Of a stretch of 64,000 bases of DNA, positions 23,042-35,940 are shown piece after piece. Position 1 is the stretch's first letter, and every line of letters begins with the position of its first letter. The translations under genes were made by a program, and so were the position numbers. Source of the DNA: Ophiura sarsii (taxonomy: Eukaryota > Echinodermata > Ophiuroidea > Amphilepidida > Ophiuridae). Under the pieces are notes generated by a model. That model searched no databases and had not been told where the DNA came from. It saw only the letters and a list, made by a program, of their open reading frames with translations. The stretch is from positions 58,941,950-59,005,949 of the forward strand of contig CM069442.1 in NCBI GenBank assembly GCA_035610835.1, written 5' to 3'.

Positions 23042-23631
23042 CGGGCCCCCCCCCCAATGATTTTCGGAGGAAAAAAAGAAAGGGAAGGGGAAGGGGAAAA
23101 GAAAGGGGAAAAGAAAGGGAAGGGAGAAAAGAGAAAGGAAGGGGAAGGGAGAAAAGAGAAAGGAAGGGGAAGGAAAGGAAGAAAGTGGAAAGAAAGAATT
23201 GTTTATCGACAGGACGGTAATTCGGATCGGGAATCATTCGGATCGGGAATCATTAGGCGCGGCCGGGTTGCGGGGGGGCGGCCGGGTTACTCAAGGCCGA
23301 ATCCAGACGATGGCGCGTGAAATCAAAGTTGCAACGGGCCCCCCCCCCCCCCAATGATTTTCGGAGGAAAAAAAGAAAGGGAAGGGGAAGGGGAAAAGAA
23401 AGGGGAAAAGAAAGGGAAGGGAGAAAAGAGAAAGGAAGGGGAAGGGAGAAAAGAGAAAGGAAGGGGAAGGAAAGGAAGAAAGTGGAAAGAAAGAATTGTT
23501 TATCGACAGGACGGTAATTCGGATCGGGAATCATTCGGATCGGGAATCATTAGGCGCGGCCGGGTTGCGGGGGGGCGGCCGGGTTACTCAAGGCCGAATC
23601 CAGACGATGGCGCGTGAAATCAAAGTTGCAA
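23042..23631. repeat. Tandem duplication of ~294 bp
   Basis: 23,042-23,334 is repeated as 23,335-23,631, differing mainly in C-tract length. Each unit is a C-tract, an A/G-only tract and a GGCGCGGCCGGGTTGCGGGG segment. The long homopurine tract could form triplex DNA. Confidence 0.85.
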
Positions 23632-24060
23632 AACCGTGCCTTGGTATCTTTCGAACACATCGGCAACATAGAAATGTGAGTCCCGGGATCCGCCGCGGTG
23701 TTTCTTGAAAAAGTCGTATTATTTGCAATTATATTTCAGTGCCATATTTCAGAGAAAAACATTTGTAAAGTATAGGCCTACAGTTCCATTGTTTAATTGA
23801 ACAACGAAATTTGTGACAAGGGAGAAAGAGAGAAAGGGGAAGGGGAGAGAAGAGGGGGAAGAGAGCCAGTGGCATATCCAGGGGATGGCCCAGCAGGCCA
23901 TGCCCCCCCCCCCCCCCACCCCACCCATTGACGAAAGAGTAAAAAGGAGGAAGAGGAGAAGACGGAGGAAGAGGAGAAGGAGGTAGGGAAATTGGAGGAA
24001 GAGTAGGGGCATATGCGGCGCAAAGGGGTTCACGTTCCCCTAATGTTAAGTGGCCGGGGT

Positions 24061-24720
24061 CGTTAAAACATTATACTGGACCTTTTTAGTGTTAAAAATG
24101 CCAATTGTTGCTTTCTTCGCGCGTATGAGTTTCAATGTTTCATTTAATATTCAAGGTGGCTTCCGGAACGTTTTTTCTGGACCATTTTAGTTCAAAAACT
24201 GATTTTTTTTCTTCTTTTGCTCGCCTCGAGAACATTTTTTTTCTACAGGTTTCAACATTAACATTATAATGGATCTCGAACCATCGTAAATATTCTATAT
24301 TATTTGGGGGCGTTAAAAACTTCATACTGGACCTTTTAAGGTTAAAAATGCCAATGTTTGCGCGCTTTGCGCGTATTAGTTTCAATGTATCATTATTTAA
24401 GTGTAACAAGATAGGTTCAGGAACGTTTTTCTGGCCCATTTTAGTTCAAAAGCTGATTTTTTTTGTGTGCGCATTGCGCACATTTCTTCTTCAGGTTTCA
24501 ACATTATAATGGGTCTCGAACCACACCAAATATTCTAAATATTATGTGGAGGGCGTTAAAAACGTCTTACTGAACCATTTAAGTGTTACAAATGCAAATT
24601 TTTGGGCGATCCGCGCGTATTACTTTCAATGTTTCAATATAAGCTTAACAAGATGGCTTTTCTTCGTTTTTTCTACAGGTTTCAACAATATAATTGGTCT
24701 CGAACCACTCTAAATCTTCT
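24061..24720. repeat. Three tandem units of ~245 bp
   Basis: Units start at 24,061, 24,311 and 24,553. Each begins CGTTAAAA, contains TTCTGG..CATTTTAGTTCAAAA (first two units) and ends near GGTTTCAACA...TCTCGAACCA. The third is shortened. Confidence 0.75.
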
Positions 24721-25364
24721 TGCTTCAGAATGCTGAATGTTTGCCTTGATATTAAAATTGGGAACCTGTTTTTCAACATAAACATTTGGGGAACCTGTTT
24801 TTCAACATAAACATTTTCAACCATCCTATAGTTAAATCAGGAAAATATCTGTATGCACAACTTCTTTCTTACATATAACAAAATAGCTATCTAGCATTTT
24901 GACATGATTGATAAAAACCAAAATATTGATTGGAAATGAAGTGGTGGCTTTTCAATAAAATATTGGTCAAAAGTATACACCAGATCGATCGCACCAAATG
25001 AGTTCGAAAATTGAAGAAGAAAAAAACAATTCTGAAGGGGGCACATCCCCCCTCACGACTCCCCCTGTTCGAGCTTTTAAACCATCTATACTTAAATCAA
25101 GAATATATCAGTATGCTCAACTTCATGACTTCTTTCGTGCATTGATAAAAAACAAAATATTTATTGGAAATGAAGAGGTGGCTTTTCGATAACATTTTGG
25201 TCAAAAGTATACACCAGATCGCACCAAATGAGTTCGAAAATTGATTTTTTTTTCTACTTCTGAGGGGGGCACTGCGCACAGCTTGGATGGTACCAGCACA
25301 ATTTCAATTTGGGATGGATCTGCGCCTGTGCCCCCCCAATCAAAACTACCACGCTACGCCTCTG

Positions 25365-27468
25365 GGTCTGTAGGTCTCTCCTTTTTTTCCCCTCTCACTT
25401 CTTACATTTTGACATAATAGACCTATGTGCAATGTTTATTATTATATAGAAAGTGAAATTTTGATGAATTTTGAGCAATATTCTTTGGCTTAAAATTGAT
25501 GGATTGCGGCTTGAAACACGCAATATAATTATTGAACATTGTTTCTACACTTTTGGGAAACAAAATGTACACAAATATTGACATTTTTTGACGTCAACAG
25601 AAAGATTTTTAATTTAAAAAAAAAATAGCGACCCATTGGCCTAAGCAAGAAAATCCAAGTTTTGTAACACCCCTTTAACATGTGAAAGTATAGGGAACCT
25701 ATTTACCGGTGTGAAATCTGAAGGCTAACATCGGTAGAAAGAGTGCTTTTAACTGTTCATTCACATTAGTTGTATAGTTGACATATGATTTTGATGTAAA
25801 GAGATGAACAGATATTCAATGTGTGCTATAACATGATTGTTCAAGTTACTGAAAGGTTGAATGCTATTGTAATAATTGTCCCCGTTTAAAGGTGAAAATT
25901 AAGTGCATTAAATCACAGCTTTAACCATAAATGGATAAGCTTACATAATCTGTCAAAAAAGGTGGAGCGTAAGATGAACATCCTTTTACACAAATTGATC
26001 GAATACTACAAAAGGCGAAGATTGCAAGCGGATTGCACTGACATATTAAAACAGTGCATTAATGGTAAGTGATCAGAGTTGGCGAGGCAATGCAATGTAA
26101 AGTGTTTTGATACACAAGAAGTTTGAAAGGATTATATCAGTTGCCCCTTCATTACCATTACTTGTAGTGGAAATCTGAGTCTGAAGGTAAATAAAATGCC
26201 TGCTAGTATCCACTTCCTATTTGGGTCTCATCTGCCTTTATAGCAGTGAATTCTAAATGCAACATACATCCATGAAAATAATGTTTGTATTTAGACGACC
26301 AAGATTTATTGTTCACTAGATTTGGCTCAATTGTAAGGCAACACAAAATGGTTTGTCTCAGAAGAAACCTGATTGTACATTAAAAAATATACTATATGAA
26401 TGGAACATAAACTAGATATAAACTTTGTAATATTCATCAGACTGTAGTTGGAAGGATGGTTTTCTTCTTACAAATTCATAAGACTGGTTTATTCATGTTC
26501 TCAATGTCCCATTCACCCACGTCATAGACCACCAAAACATGATAAATGGATTGGTTGCCATGGAAATGTTATCAATCGTAATGTAATTTTCAAACAGCAA
26601 TTACAGTTAACTTTTTTTGTCTTTTGAATATTATTCCCAACACATGTCTGGTCTATCTTATCCGGATCACATTTTGATCAAAGGAGAAGGGTTTTTTTGT
26701 ATCTTCAGCTATAATCATAATTCCTCACTGATTACAAAAAGTAAGTAAAATCAAAATGATTTTTTAAATGTTAGAGAAAAAACCATCACATTTCTTTGTA
26801 ATTTTATTCAGAATCAATATGATGCTAAAATACAGTAGAATAATGCCTCATCTTCGTTAAGTGGTTTGTAGGATATTCCCATAAATTGTGGAAATCATAT
26901 CATGAAATGCCAATTTATATGCTGCTTTCTTGTGAAGCATTGAAAAGGACGAGTTCAAACTTATTTAATCAGCTTCAAGTATGGTAACCTACATGGCAAG
27001 GTGGGCCTGTTCTAATAAGATTGCTAGCATCATCTTTTTTTCTATTTCTAATATAAGATGTATTTCTGCCAATATTGGATCAAATGTCCCATGATGGAGC
27101 AAGGAACATCATACACCAAACATGTATATATACCAAGCATCTAGCACAAGCACATAAAGGTAGACCCTAGAGCAATCAGTGAAGATATATTATTGCACTT
27201 TAAAATATAATTATGATAAACTTTGGGGCTATGAAACTGTGAGTTAATTTTACACACAGATTGGTGTCATTTGTTCAGGGAATCATATTGAAATAACACC
27301 TCGGGCTAAGTCTAAATTGTATTTGATTTTCACGTGGCAATATATATTTGGCGCAAATTTAAAAGACAGAAGATTGAATAACAGCAAAACCTCAAGCAGA
27401 TTGTTGTAGGCAGCAAATGTACATGGCTAAATCTCAATATGAGAATCAACATTAAATATTAACATGTA
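25365..27468. repeat. Segment copy 2, first part, with a possible exon relic
   Basis: Blocks match copy 1 (10.9-12.5 kb) and copy 3 (39.0-44.6 kb). From 25,919 (after CACAG) to 26,064 (before GTAAGTGA) one frame is open for 48 codons, charged and helix-like (KKVERKMNILLHKLIEYYKR). The equivalent frame is closed by stops in copies 1 and 3. A frame of this length is not rare by chance, so it is only a candidate. Confidence 0.4.
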
Positions 27469-27668
27469 CTGTAAAACCACTTAATTTTGTGAGGGATTTA
27501 ATTTAACGAGGGATGTGGATTCGCTAATTAAATAAGCGCAACACTGACAATTTTGCCTTGAAAGTAACAGTTACATTTCTAGATTCTTGAAATTAAATGC
27601 CTGCTAAAAGAGCAGTAATTTTAAATTCACAAAATAAAAGTATCCGCAAATATTAAATTGTTTTACAG
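27469..27668. mobile_element. CTGTAAAACC-ended MITE, second copy
   Basis: 200 bp bounded by CTGTAAAACCACTTAATTT and AAATTGTTTTACAG, with TA on both sides. It belongs to the same family as 12,744-12,932 but has a different interior. Confidence 0.75.
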
Positions 27669-29178
27669 TAACCTACATTCGATAAAAATATATATTTCGT
27701 GATGTTAGCAGAAGAAAGCAAAATAGAATTTTAGAAAACAGAAAAACAGAATGTTTGCTATCTTCAATTGATAGCATTAACTGCCTGATCTGACAATGTA
27801 ATACCAGCAATAATACACCTATCAAAACAGATATTTTATAATAAAGCTCGATGATCCATCAATGAAAGTCCCACAAAGTTGTGTACATACATGAACATAG
27901 ATAGATACATTGTACATAAAGATAACATGTTCCTGAATTCCGTTCACTTATATAAGCCTTATTCTACACTTCTATATCTTAAATCAAAATAATCTTTGCT
28001 TTGATTCAGTTGTTATTCCTACCCAAGTAGCCAACTCGTTATCACTCAAACGCTCCCTTCAGCAGACCAAGGTATACATCAATGTGTGTATTCCTGCAAA
28101 TGTGCAAATGCTCAGAAAGATTCCAACATCAATCCATAAAGTGCTGTAAATGCGGAAGCTACAGTATAAAGCCTGGTATTTATTCAAGACATACATCATT
28201 ATAAGACACACGATCTGTCCAGGAAAACAGCCAGAAAACAAGGTCAATACTGATCAGATACAGAGTAGAGCTAAATAGGGCAAGTAAACAGGTAATGTCG
28301 CGATAATCCAGATAACTTCATGTACAAACAAACTTGATAAATGTCCAAGCGCAGTTTCATTCCACATTTAGATTACTCAACAATTTGCATGTTTTCCCTT
28401 TCTTGTTCATTTTCAAATACCGGTACTGGTTTCCTATGTGTATGGTGTTTAATGGATGAATCCTTTGATGAGTACTAATTATTTTGGGACAGCCAGTTTG
28501 GTAGTTATCACAATCACAATTAGTTGTAACATCCTCGTAATAATTACTCTTTCATGCGTTCCCGTTTTCACAAAATTTACACTATTGAAACATTGCTGCC
28601 TTTGAAGGAAAGCTTGAAGATTTTCCTCAACATGAATAACTCCCCCACCCCACTGGGCAATGTTGACCCCTTCCAGTATCCTGTAACCCAAAAATTGTGT
28701 TTCAACATTGATCCAGGGGGAAAGGGGGAGTTTTTAAACACATGTATAAAAGTGTTCCAACAATATTGGCCGGGATTGTAGTTGTCACAATTTTGTAACT
28801 TTACTGCTGCAATTGGAAAAAATGGAGCTACTCTAGAGTTGCACCATCAATATTTATCAACCGAGTAAACAATTCACATATTCCAGTACATTGGCAATAT
28901 TCAGCCCAAACATGCGATTGCAAATTAATTCTCTAGCATCAAACGCACATTTGCATTGACACAACAAGCAGTATACTCATGGATAGAATTCAAGACAAAT
29001 GCTTGAACTAATTTGAAGTAGGTTTGCAGTTCCCTATCAAAATTCAAGGATAGTGCATATCGAGGGCTTAGTGCAACAAAGTCCTTTCTGTAATGGCTGC
29101 CATTTGTTAGATTGTGTTTTCACAAGGGCATATATCTTTAAGCACCCTAACGATATACCATGTGGCAGCTATTGTATA
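27669..29178. repeat. Segment copy 2, continued; no gene
   Basis: 27,700-28,350 is close to 45,230-45,940, and part of it also to 44,690-45,170. 28,800-29,040 matches 46,600-46,860. A hairpin with GATAGCA arms lies near 27,757-27,776. I see no coding region. Confidence 0.6.
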
Positions 29179-30143
29179 CAGGGTGAATCAAAAACAAGTT
29201 GTGCCCGATTTGAAACGGCCATTTGACCTTGATGCGTGCATTGATCCATGAAATTATTGTTGATTGTATAAAGCGTTGTTAATCTAGTTTATCCTCCCAA
29301 AAAATGAAGGTAATCGACTAAAAAATAAGCAAACTGTGACACGTTTTGTGAACTGTCCGCATTTTTTGCCATTCCAATGAGATTTACACAGTTAAGACAT
29401 GAATATTACTGCAGCATGATGATATGGAGTGAGAGTCTACAAGCAAGGCTTCGTTGTGCCTGTAATTTTTTACAGGTTCCTGGTATATTAAATGAGCCAA
29501 AAGTGATAAAACATTGTAGAAATAAATAATACTTCACAAACTAAAAATATTGCACAAATAAAATGTTCTGAAGACACTTTGTTTCTTGATTATTGCGCTA
29601 AAAAGTCATTCACATTTGCCTTTAGGTTCACTATGAGTTACGGTCTTCTGCCAAAGGTTGTTTTTTTAAGACATAAAATAAATTGTTAGCTTCCTTGCAA
29701 TTTAAAGTAGAAATCATTTAGTTGTTTTTTGATAGTAAGGTTTTTTTAATGAGGCCTTCCTTCGACATGGCCACCATTTTGCCGAAGACATGTGTGTGCC
29801 CTGTCCAACATGTTGCGAACAGCTCGTCTAACCATTTCCCTGTAGCGCTGTAGCTTGTCAATTGCCTCCACTTCTTGAAGACTTCTTGCCTTCTTGGTCT
29901 GTAACAGGTGATGCTTGTATTCAAATTTGCCTTTTCATTTGACAACTCTGTATCAGACTATTAATTACTTATCCCAGAGTGAAAGAACAACCATTTAGAT
30001 CAAACTTATGAGAGTATTTGTTTCACTTTTTCATCAATTGAAGAGCCCCACTTGTTTGTATTTCCATTAAAAAATTGAATTTGGTCTCAGCAACACACAA
30101 GTGTATTATTTTCCATCTACCTTGTTTCTTTCTTGATACCCTG
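29179..30143 (-). mobile_element. Decayed mariner/IS630-type element
   Basis: The ends CAGGGTGAATCAAAAACAAG and, inverted, CTTGTTTCTTTCTTGATACCCTG are imperfect inverted repeats with TA on both sides. The minus strand holds a transposase C-terminal remnant. The element sits immediately left of the block at 30,133 that is shared with copies 1 and 3. Confidence 0.6.
29746..29905 (-). pseudogene. Transposase C-terminal remnant (IS630/mariner)
   Basis: The minus-strand frame reads DKLQRYREMVRRAVRNMLDR and then CLRQNGGHVEG before a stop (29,746-29,748). A short helix followed by a C-x4-GGH-type tail is how many IS630/mariner transposases end. The catalytic DDE region is not recognisable. Confidence 0.5.
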
Positions 30144-33100
30144 TATAGGTTGGTGAACGCATAACAAAGGAGCCCTTCCAAATATAACTATTTCAATATT
30201 ACCAAAATCTGATACATTGACTCAATCCTTCTGAGACTAACAACACTCCAGCAAACTCTATAGCAAGGTTTGGGTGTATCTAAGAGATTCTTCACATCAA
30301 CTATCGATGTAGTAATACTAGACCGCTGGCTATGTAATTACATACTGTGCTCAATGAATGTGTGCAAGTGTGATATGTATCCAATTTGTACATCTTGCTA
30401 AATTGAACTATTTGCTACAGGAGATGTTGAATACATAAAGGATCGAGTTGTAGAGAAGTTTATGTTACTGACGTCATGATCTACAAGGACATGATGGAAT
30501 CTTGAATGAGTTAGCGGTAAAAGCATTTGGACAATGAACATTGATTTCCAGGTTTCGCTATAATGATATTGACTCAATACATGCCTTCCGGATTGAAAAA
30601 ACAAATTCTATTTGATTTAATGAAGAAGCATTGTGCAGAATTGTAACAACATCGGTTTTATATATAGTGTAGATTGATATATGATAATGGACTGTGTCAA
30701 GTTGAGAAGAGAGGTTTAGAACCCTTGACAGGGCCTGTGTTGAGAACAGAAGTTATGTAAATTGTAAGGTCACATTGACAAACTTTATTCAACAAGCAAA
30801 CATAACGCGGAATAAAGGGGTTGGAGACAGGTCGAGATTTCCTTCTAACATAACTCTGGCTCTCAAAAAGATACCAAGTAGAAAGGTTTAAGCGTACTCA
30901 GCTAATACGGTATACGGAGATGTGCCGCTCTAATGGGTAGCTTTTTTGCAAAAAAAATCCCTAGACATCGGGTATGATTTTATGCTGGAAAATCCCTAAT
31001 AATTGGGTCACTTTTTACAAATGGGACTATTTTCAACACATATTCGCGAAAATTTGAGAAAATTAGGTATTTGTTCCCAATAATTTGCGAAAATTGGCTC
31101 TATAATGAAGCAAAACCCTTAGAAATGGGTACCATTTCCCCCAAAATCAACCTTAGAAATGGGTAGGGGTTTTGAATCTCCAGACGCACACCCCCAAACC
31201 AAATCCTAGTACCACCACCCCCCCCCCACCCCCCCCCCACCCCCAGAAAGTGAATACACTGTCAGATGACTTTTTGTGATACTTTTCTTCAGGAAGCTGC
31301 GTACTTCAAACAACTAGTTTTCTAGTATTGAACGTGCTTACAGTGCCCAGACTTGATTGTTTTTAATAGTTTATTTTTTACTGAAGATCATTCATAAATA
31401 TGACAGATGTTTTCTAAAACAACTCTACTCTATGTGATTTCCTTGACATCAATCTTCCCACAAACACAAATGTCTGCATAGGATAAACTCCAGGCACTAC
31501 ATTCAATAGCATGAGCTTTAAGGGCCTAACTTACAGGTACAATCCTGAGACCTAGGATTAGGGAGTTTGTTCTGATGAGCAGACTGGCTTGAATTATACA
31601 ATCCTACTATCTACTGTAGATAGCAATTACACAATCACACTATCTACTGTAGATAGCAATTACACAATCCCTACTATCTAATGAACATGTTATCCACTAC
31701 AAGTATACATGTTCTGTTTACCATAAATCCTAACCATGCTAAATCCAACCAAATTCAACAGCAGCACTACACCGGTGGACCCCATTCCCTCAAGTTATTT
31801 TTGGGAGCGTGACCCCTTAGCGTGATGTATGATCACCTGGCATATGGGCCGCTGAGGCCCAGGTTCTATCCCCAGGTGCAACACATCCCATTTTTGTGTC
31901 ATTATAATTGTCCTGTGTTTCACCCTGATTGCTACAAAACACCCATATGGGATAGGATTATACATAAGGGAGTTCAGGATATCCTGCAGGTGTCTCCCAA
32001 TAATTATGAGATGATTTAAACATATAGTCAGCCATATACTTCTGTTCTACAAAAACATAACCAAGTCCATAAGGAATTCAATTACCCTCAGAGAAGTAAT
32101 AATACAAGATTTGAAAGTGGGTTATGGGCACACATACTTTGTTTATATGACCCTCTTTATATATTATAGCATGAACATTGATTTCTAGATGAATGTGCAC
32201 ATACTGCATGTCAACAACAAAAGAATGTCTAAAACTGAACCGTTAATAACTTTGAAAATGACATCAATTTCTTCTTTGTTTCCATTTTTCAAAGCTTTTT
32301 AAAGCTAACATTTCATTGCGGGTAGCTCAAAAGCTGGCTTTTTAAAAATATTTATGAATTAAAATCAACTTTATACTTTTATAATTTAAAATCAAAGAGT
32401 TTTTTTCGCTTTATTTCGAGAGTAATTTGTGTTCCCGGTTTTGGATCCAATTCTGCGGGGACACACTGAGCTGGCTCAACCTTATCTTGCAAATCACAAA
32501 TCTTGACTTGACTGTGATTACCCCGGGGTGATTACCTCTCATTTTCTTTTCATTCCTTCATTAATTTCTGTTCTATTTATTACCTTTTGGATTAGTATGT
32601 ATGATTCTTGTAAAATGTTGCTAAAACTGTTGAAATATATACCACCACTTTGTCAACATCAGCATCAATCTTGTTTCAGCCAAGTTTTTTTATTTAGTTT
32701 CTAATGTTATTTTTACATTAATGAGTGAAAATAATCTGCAATACATGATTGCAATACCCTTATATCCACATTGAATGTAATATTGGTGTATGGTTATGTA
32801 TCACATATAGGACATTCCAACAGTATTACCAAAGAAATGTGAACAATGTATGGTACATGTGTTCTAGCAAGTCTGTATTCTGCTATCTACAGTGGATAGC
32901 CAATACATATTTCTTGCTATCTACTGTAAATATAAATAGCAAGTATACAAAATCTGCCATTAGATAGCAATAATGCAAGCTCTACTATCTACTGAAGATA
33001 GCAAGTGTGCATGTTGTGTTTCCACTACAAATATCAAGTATCCAGATTCTGCTATCTACTGAAGATGGTCGGTATGTTAATCTTTTTTGTTGTTGACATG

Positions 33101-34503
33101 GACAAATTAGTTTTTGTGTCCAAAGGAATCATGTTAGAACCCTCCAGTCATTTGTTGGCAAAATGAACGGTTCTTGTTGCATGTGTACAGGCCATTATAT
33201 TTCTTCAATACACAAACCTAAATAATTCTGTACACAATGTAACATATTGCAGGTAAAATCACTTCTAAGCTGTACTACATTATTTTACTTTTCACAAACA
33301 TAATGCATAGCACGTAATAGGTTACACATTATTCCATAAAGCAACACATTGTATAACATCAAGGACACCTAGAGTGTCGCACTGAAATGTACATTTTTTT
33401 TTTTTAATTGATTAGGCAAAAAAGGTCTGTCTCGCATACATCTCGGAAAATAGATATGCGATATGCGGGTTTTTTAGTAGTTTTTTTAGAAAAAATAGCT
33501 ATGCTAAATGCAGAAGAAAAAAATTATTGTGTTTTTGCCCCCTCCCCCTCCCTCAATTTCGGAAACAATTGTTTTTTCTATTTTTTCGGACAATTAAATT
33601 TTAGAAACTTGTTTATAAACTAACTGAAATAAGTACATTCTGAGGACAGGTTGTCTGGTTCATTATTGATTTAGAGGATAGAGCCACTTAATATATGGCA
33701 AAAATTCACCACCAAAATGCCTACCTTGACATCCCAATAATGATCAATTATCGGATTTCAGCTGCATTTACCCATTGTGTCATGTATTGTCCTAATAAAT
33801 AATAGTAGTAAAATCCCAAATGATCTGTCCCTAACTGATAAAACCAATTTCATCTAAGTCAAGTACTCTCTAATGAAAATCCACCAACATCATGTTCTTC
33901 TACCACAGTTTAATTTCCTGTCACATGTCTGCCCATAATATTACCTTATAATTATATGTGCTTATTAAACAAATTTAACACATACGCAATCTGTGTTCAA
34001 ATATGGCAGTATGGGTTTCGTATTATGGATGACTTATTGTTTAAAGGAGCGCTATGTGGTCTGCATATTTGCGTGAGGAGGAAACCGTGCTTAATGTTAT
34101 GAAAACTGGTTTGAACAGGTTCCATCCTGTTTACATCTATGCATTCTAAATGTCGTGCAAAGTTTAGCAAGGTCAGAATATCAATTTTCCCTGTATTCCT
34201 CTTTTTATATATTTATGATGTATGACATAAAATGCAGAACTGGGTGGGTTTAATCAGGATTTTTTTCTTAAAAACTAGCTTTCCGTTAAAAGCTTTTGAC
34301 ATTTGTAAATTCATACATTTGCAAAAGAGCATTCTATGAACACAAAAAAGGGCCACAAAAGTTTCAATAATTTTGAAACACTTAGTGATGGTGATATACA
34401 GGGTGGTTTAAAAAAAGGTTAACCCATTTTTGGCAGTCAATTTTAGCTACTTACTAATAAAAATTTGGTTAATGTCTTTACATGTTATCAAAGCAGGGGC
34501 TAT
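30144..34503. repeat. Segment copy 2, continued; no gene
   Basis: 30,144-30,910 matches 47,700-48,460. 31,590-33,070 contains hairpins (CTATCTACTGTAGATAGC at 31,610 and 31,649; others about 32,880-33,065) and matches 53,400-54,680. 33,760-34,340 matches 18,120-18,640 and 56,280-57,080. A low-complexity C-tract region lies at about 31,200-31,245. An open frame at 31,822-32,019 lies in a SINE-like stretch (GGTTCTATCCCCAGG), not a clear gene. Confidence 0.55.
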
Positions 34504-35409
34504 TAAGACAGATAACACCTAAATACCACCAGGTCAGTGCACGATCAAAATATAGATATAGATTTTCCTTATATTTGATATGGTGGAAGGTCTTATGGCA
34601 TAACATATTGAAATGCATTTAAAAAAAATTCAAATAACCTTCGTTGCAAAGGCAACACCCATTTGTATTTTGGGCTACATTTGCCCATTTCGAAGGGAAA
34701 ATTATCCCTTTACTTCCAAGCTACTGACTTAAAAGTGTAAAAGATATCAAATAAAGGACTTGAGTTTTGCAAAGTATTATCTTCCTTCGTTACTGACAGG
34801 TAAGGTCAACTCGTAAACTTTATTTTGTATCTTTTTGGGGGGTCTGGTAACACTGGTAGTTTTACAATATTACAAATATGCGTTTTTTACCCAAATTTGG
34901 TACTCAAAAAATCAATTTGCCGGGGCACTCAAGATTTTTTTCTTGTTGGATCTGAATGGGGCAGTGTATACGATATACAAAACCAACAAGAAGAAAAAAT
35001 CTTGAGTGCCCAGGCAAATTGATTTTTTTGCGTGCTAAATTTGGGTTAAAAACTCATATTTTTAATATTATAAAACTACCAGTGTTGCCAGAGCCAAAAA
35101 TAGGATACAAAATAAATTTGACGAGTTGATATTACCTGTCAGTAAAGAAGAGAAAGATAATATTTTGCAACGCTTAAGTCCTTTATTTGATATCTTTTAC
35201 CCTTTTGAGTCAGTAGCTTGGAAGAACAGGGCATATTTTAACAAAATAGCACAAAATAGCTCATACAAATGGGTACTGCAATGGCAACAAAGATTTTTTT
35301 GAATTTTTAAAATGCATTTCAATATGTTATACCATAAGACCTTACCAAATATAAGGAAAATCCATATTTTGATCATGTGCATGACATATTTAGGTGTTAT
35401 CTGTCTTAA
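34504..35409. repeat. 0.9-kb imperfect palindrome (foldback)
   Basis: Arms 34,504-34,950 and 34,983-35,409 are diverged reverse complements around a 32-bp loop. Outermost, TAAGACAGATAACACC faces GGTGTTATCTGTCTTA; innermost, CAAGATTTTTTTCTTGTTGG faces CCAACAAGAAGAAAAAATCTTG read inverted. A mariner-like terminus (CAGGGTGGTTTAAAAAAAGG) lies left at about 34,398, so this may be a long-hairpin MITE whose right end is lost. Confidence 0.85.
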
Positions 35410-35868
35410 GCATTACTGGGCCAAACACCCAAGACTTAGCTAATTTTGTTCATGAAATATGGACCGTTAAAGATAGCATGTGCAGAATTGGTTTGTCCAC
35501 AGTAGCCTTCTCATCTTAGTACATTTGACTAAAAGATTCTGAACAGGAATCAAAGACATGGAAAATAGCACTTTTAGACAGTTTTTTCTTTTATTAATAA
35601 TCAATAAGCAAAAAATAGGAGTTGGTAAAGATTGCAATGTCCTGAAATCAAGCATTTTGGCCAGAAAACCTTTGAGAGAGAAACCTTGGAGGCATATGGA
35701 CAAGTCAATTTCGCACATGATATCTTAAAACTATTTCATAAATAAACATAATCCACATCATGTGCAGTCTACATTATTTCCATTGGTCCCGTTACATGGG
35801 CAGAGTCCTTTTGGAATAGGTTCTATTAGAGCCAAAGTTATATCAGGCCAGTGGCAATCTATGTTTAG

Positions 35869-35884
35869 AGCTCTTTTCAGAGCC
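35869..35884 (+). promoter_or_regulatory. Imperfect histone 3' stem-loop
   Basis: AGCTCTTTTCAGAGCC followed by ACCA. One outer base pair of the consensus is lost (A for G at the first position). It is followed about 20 bp later by AGAAAAGG, in the position of a histone downstream element. Confidence 0.6.
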
Positions 35885-35924
35885 ACCATCTCTGTTCAGT
35901 AGAAAAGGGGCTATCCATCTGAAT

Positions 35925-35940
35925 GGCTCTTTTCAGAGCC
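35925..35940 (+). promoter_or_regulatory. Consensus histone mRNA 3' stem-loop
   Basis: GGCTCTTTTCAGAGCC followed by ACCA matches the metazoan replication-dependent histone 3'-end stem-loop exactly. Purine-rich AGGAAAGAAG follows about 18 bp downstream, in the position of the U7-binding element. The established role is 3'-end processing of histone mRNA; here it sits in a dispersed repeat, so function is doubtful. Confidence 0.75.

Larger units (their letters stand above)
22990..25364. mobile_element. Non-autonomous hAT element with internal tandem repeats
   Basis: 2,375 bp with ends CAGTCCAGTGGCGTAGCG and CGCTACGCCTCTG (CAG...CTG), flanked by perfect 8-bp GGTCTGTA duplications (22,982-22,989 and 25,365-25,372). 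There is no transposase. The body is largely internal duplications (23,042-23,631; 24,061-24,720; and about 24,829-25,010 recurring at about 25,090-25,240). Frames over the purine-rich tracts (repeats of GGGAAGGGAGAAAAGAG) are compositional artefacts. Confidence 0.88.

Noticed and set aside
22674..23237. 187-codon minus-strand frame
   Set aside because: Its N-terminal part is a translated purine/pyrimidine tract that recurs in the tandem copy (23,253-23,534), and it crosses the hAT boundary.
31822..32019. 65-codon frame
   Set aside because: It lies in a SINE-like stretch with a box B-like GGTTCTATCCC; no homologous frame in the matching block near 54 kb.
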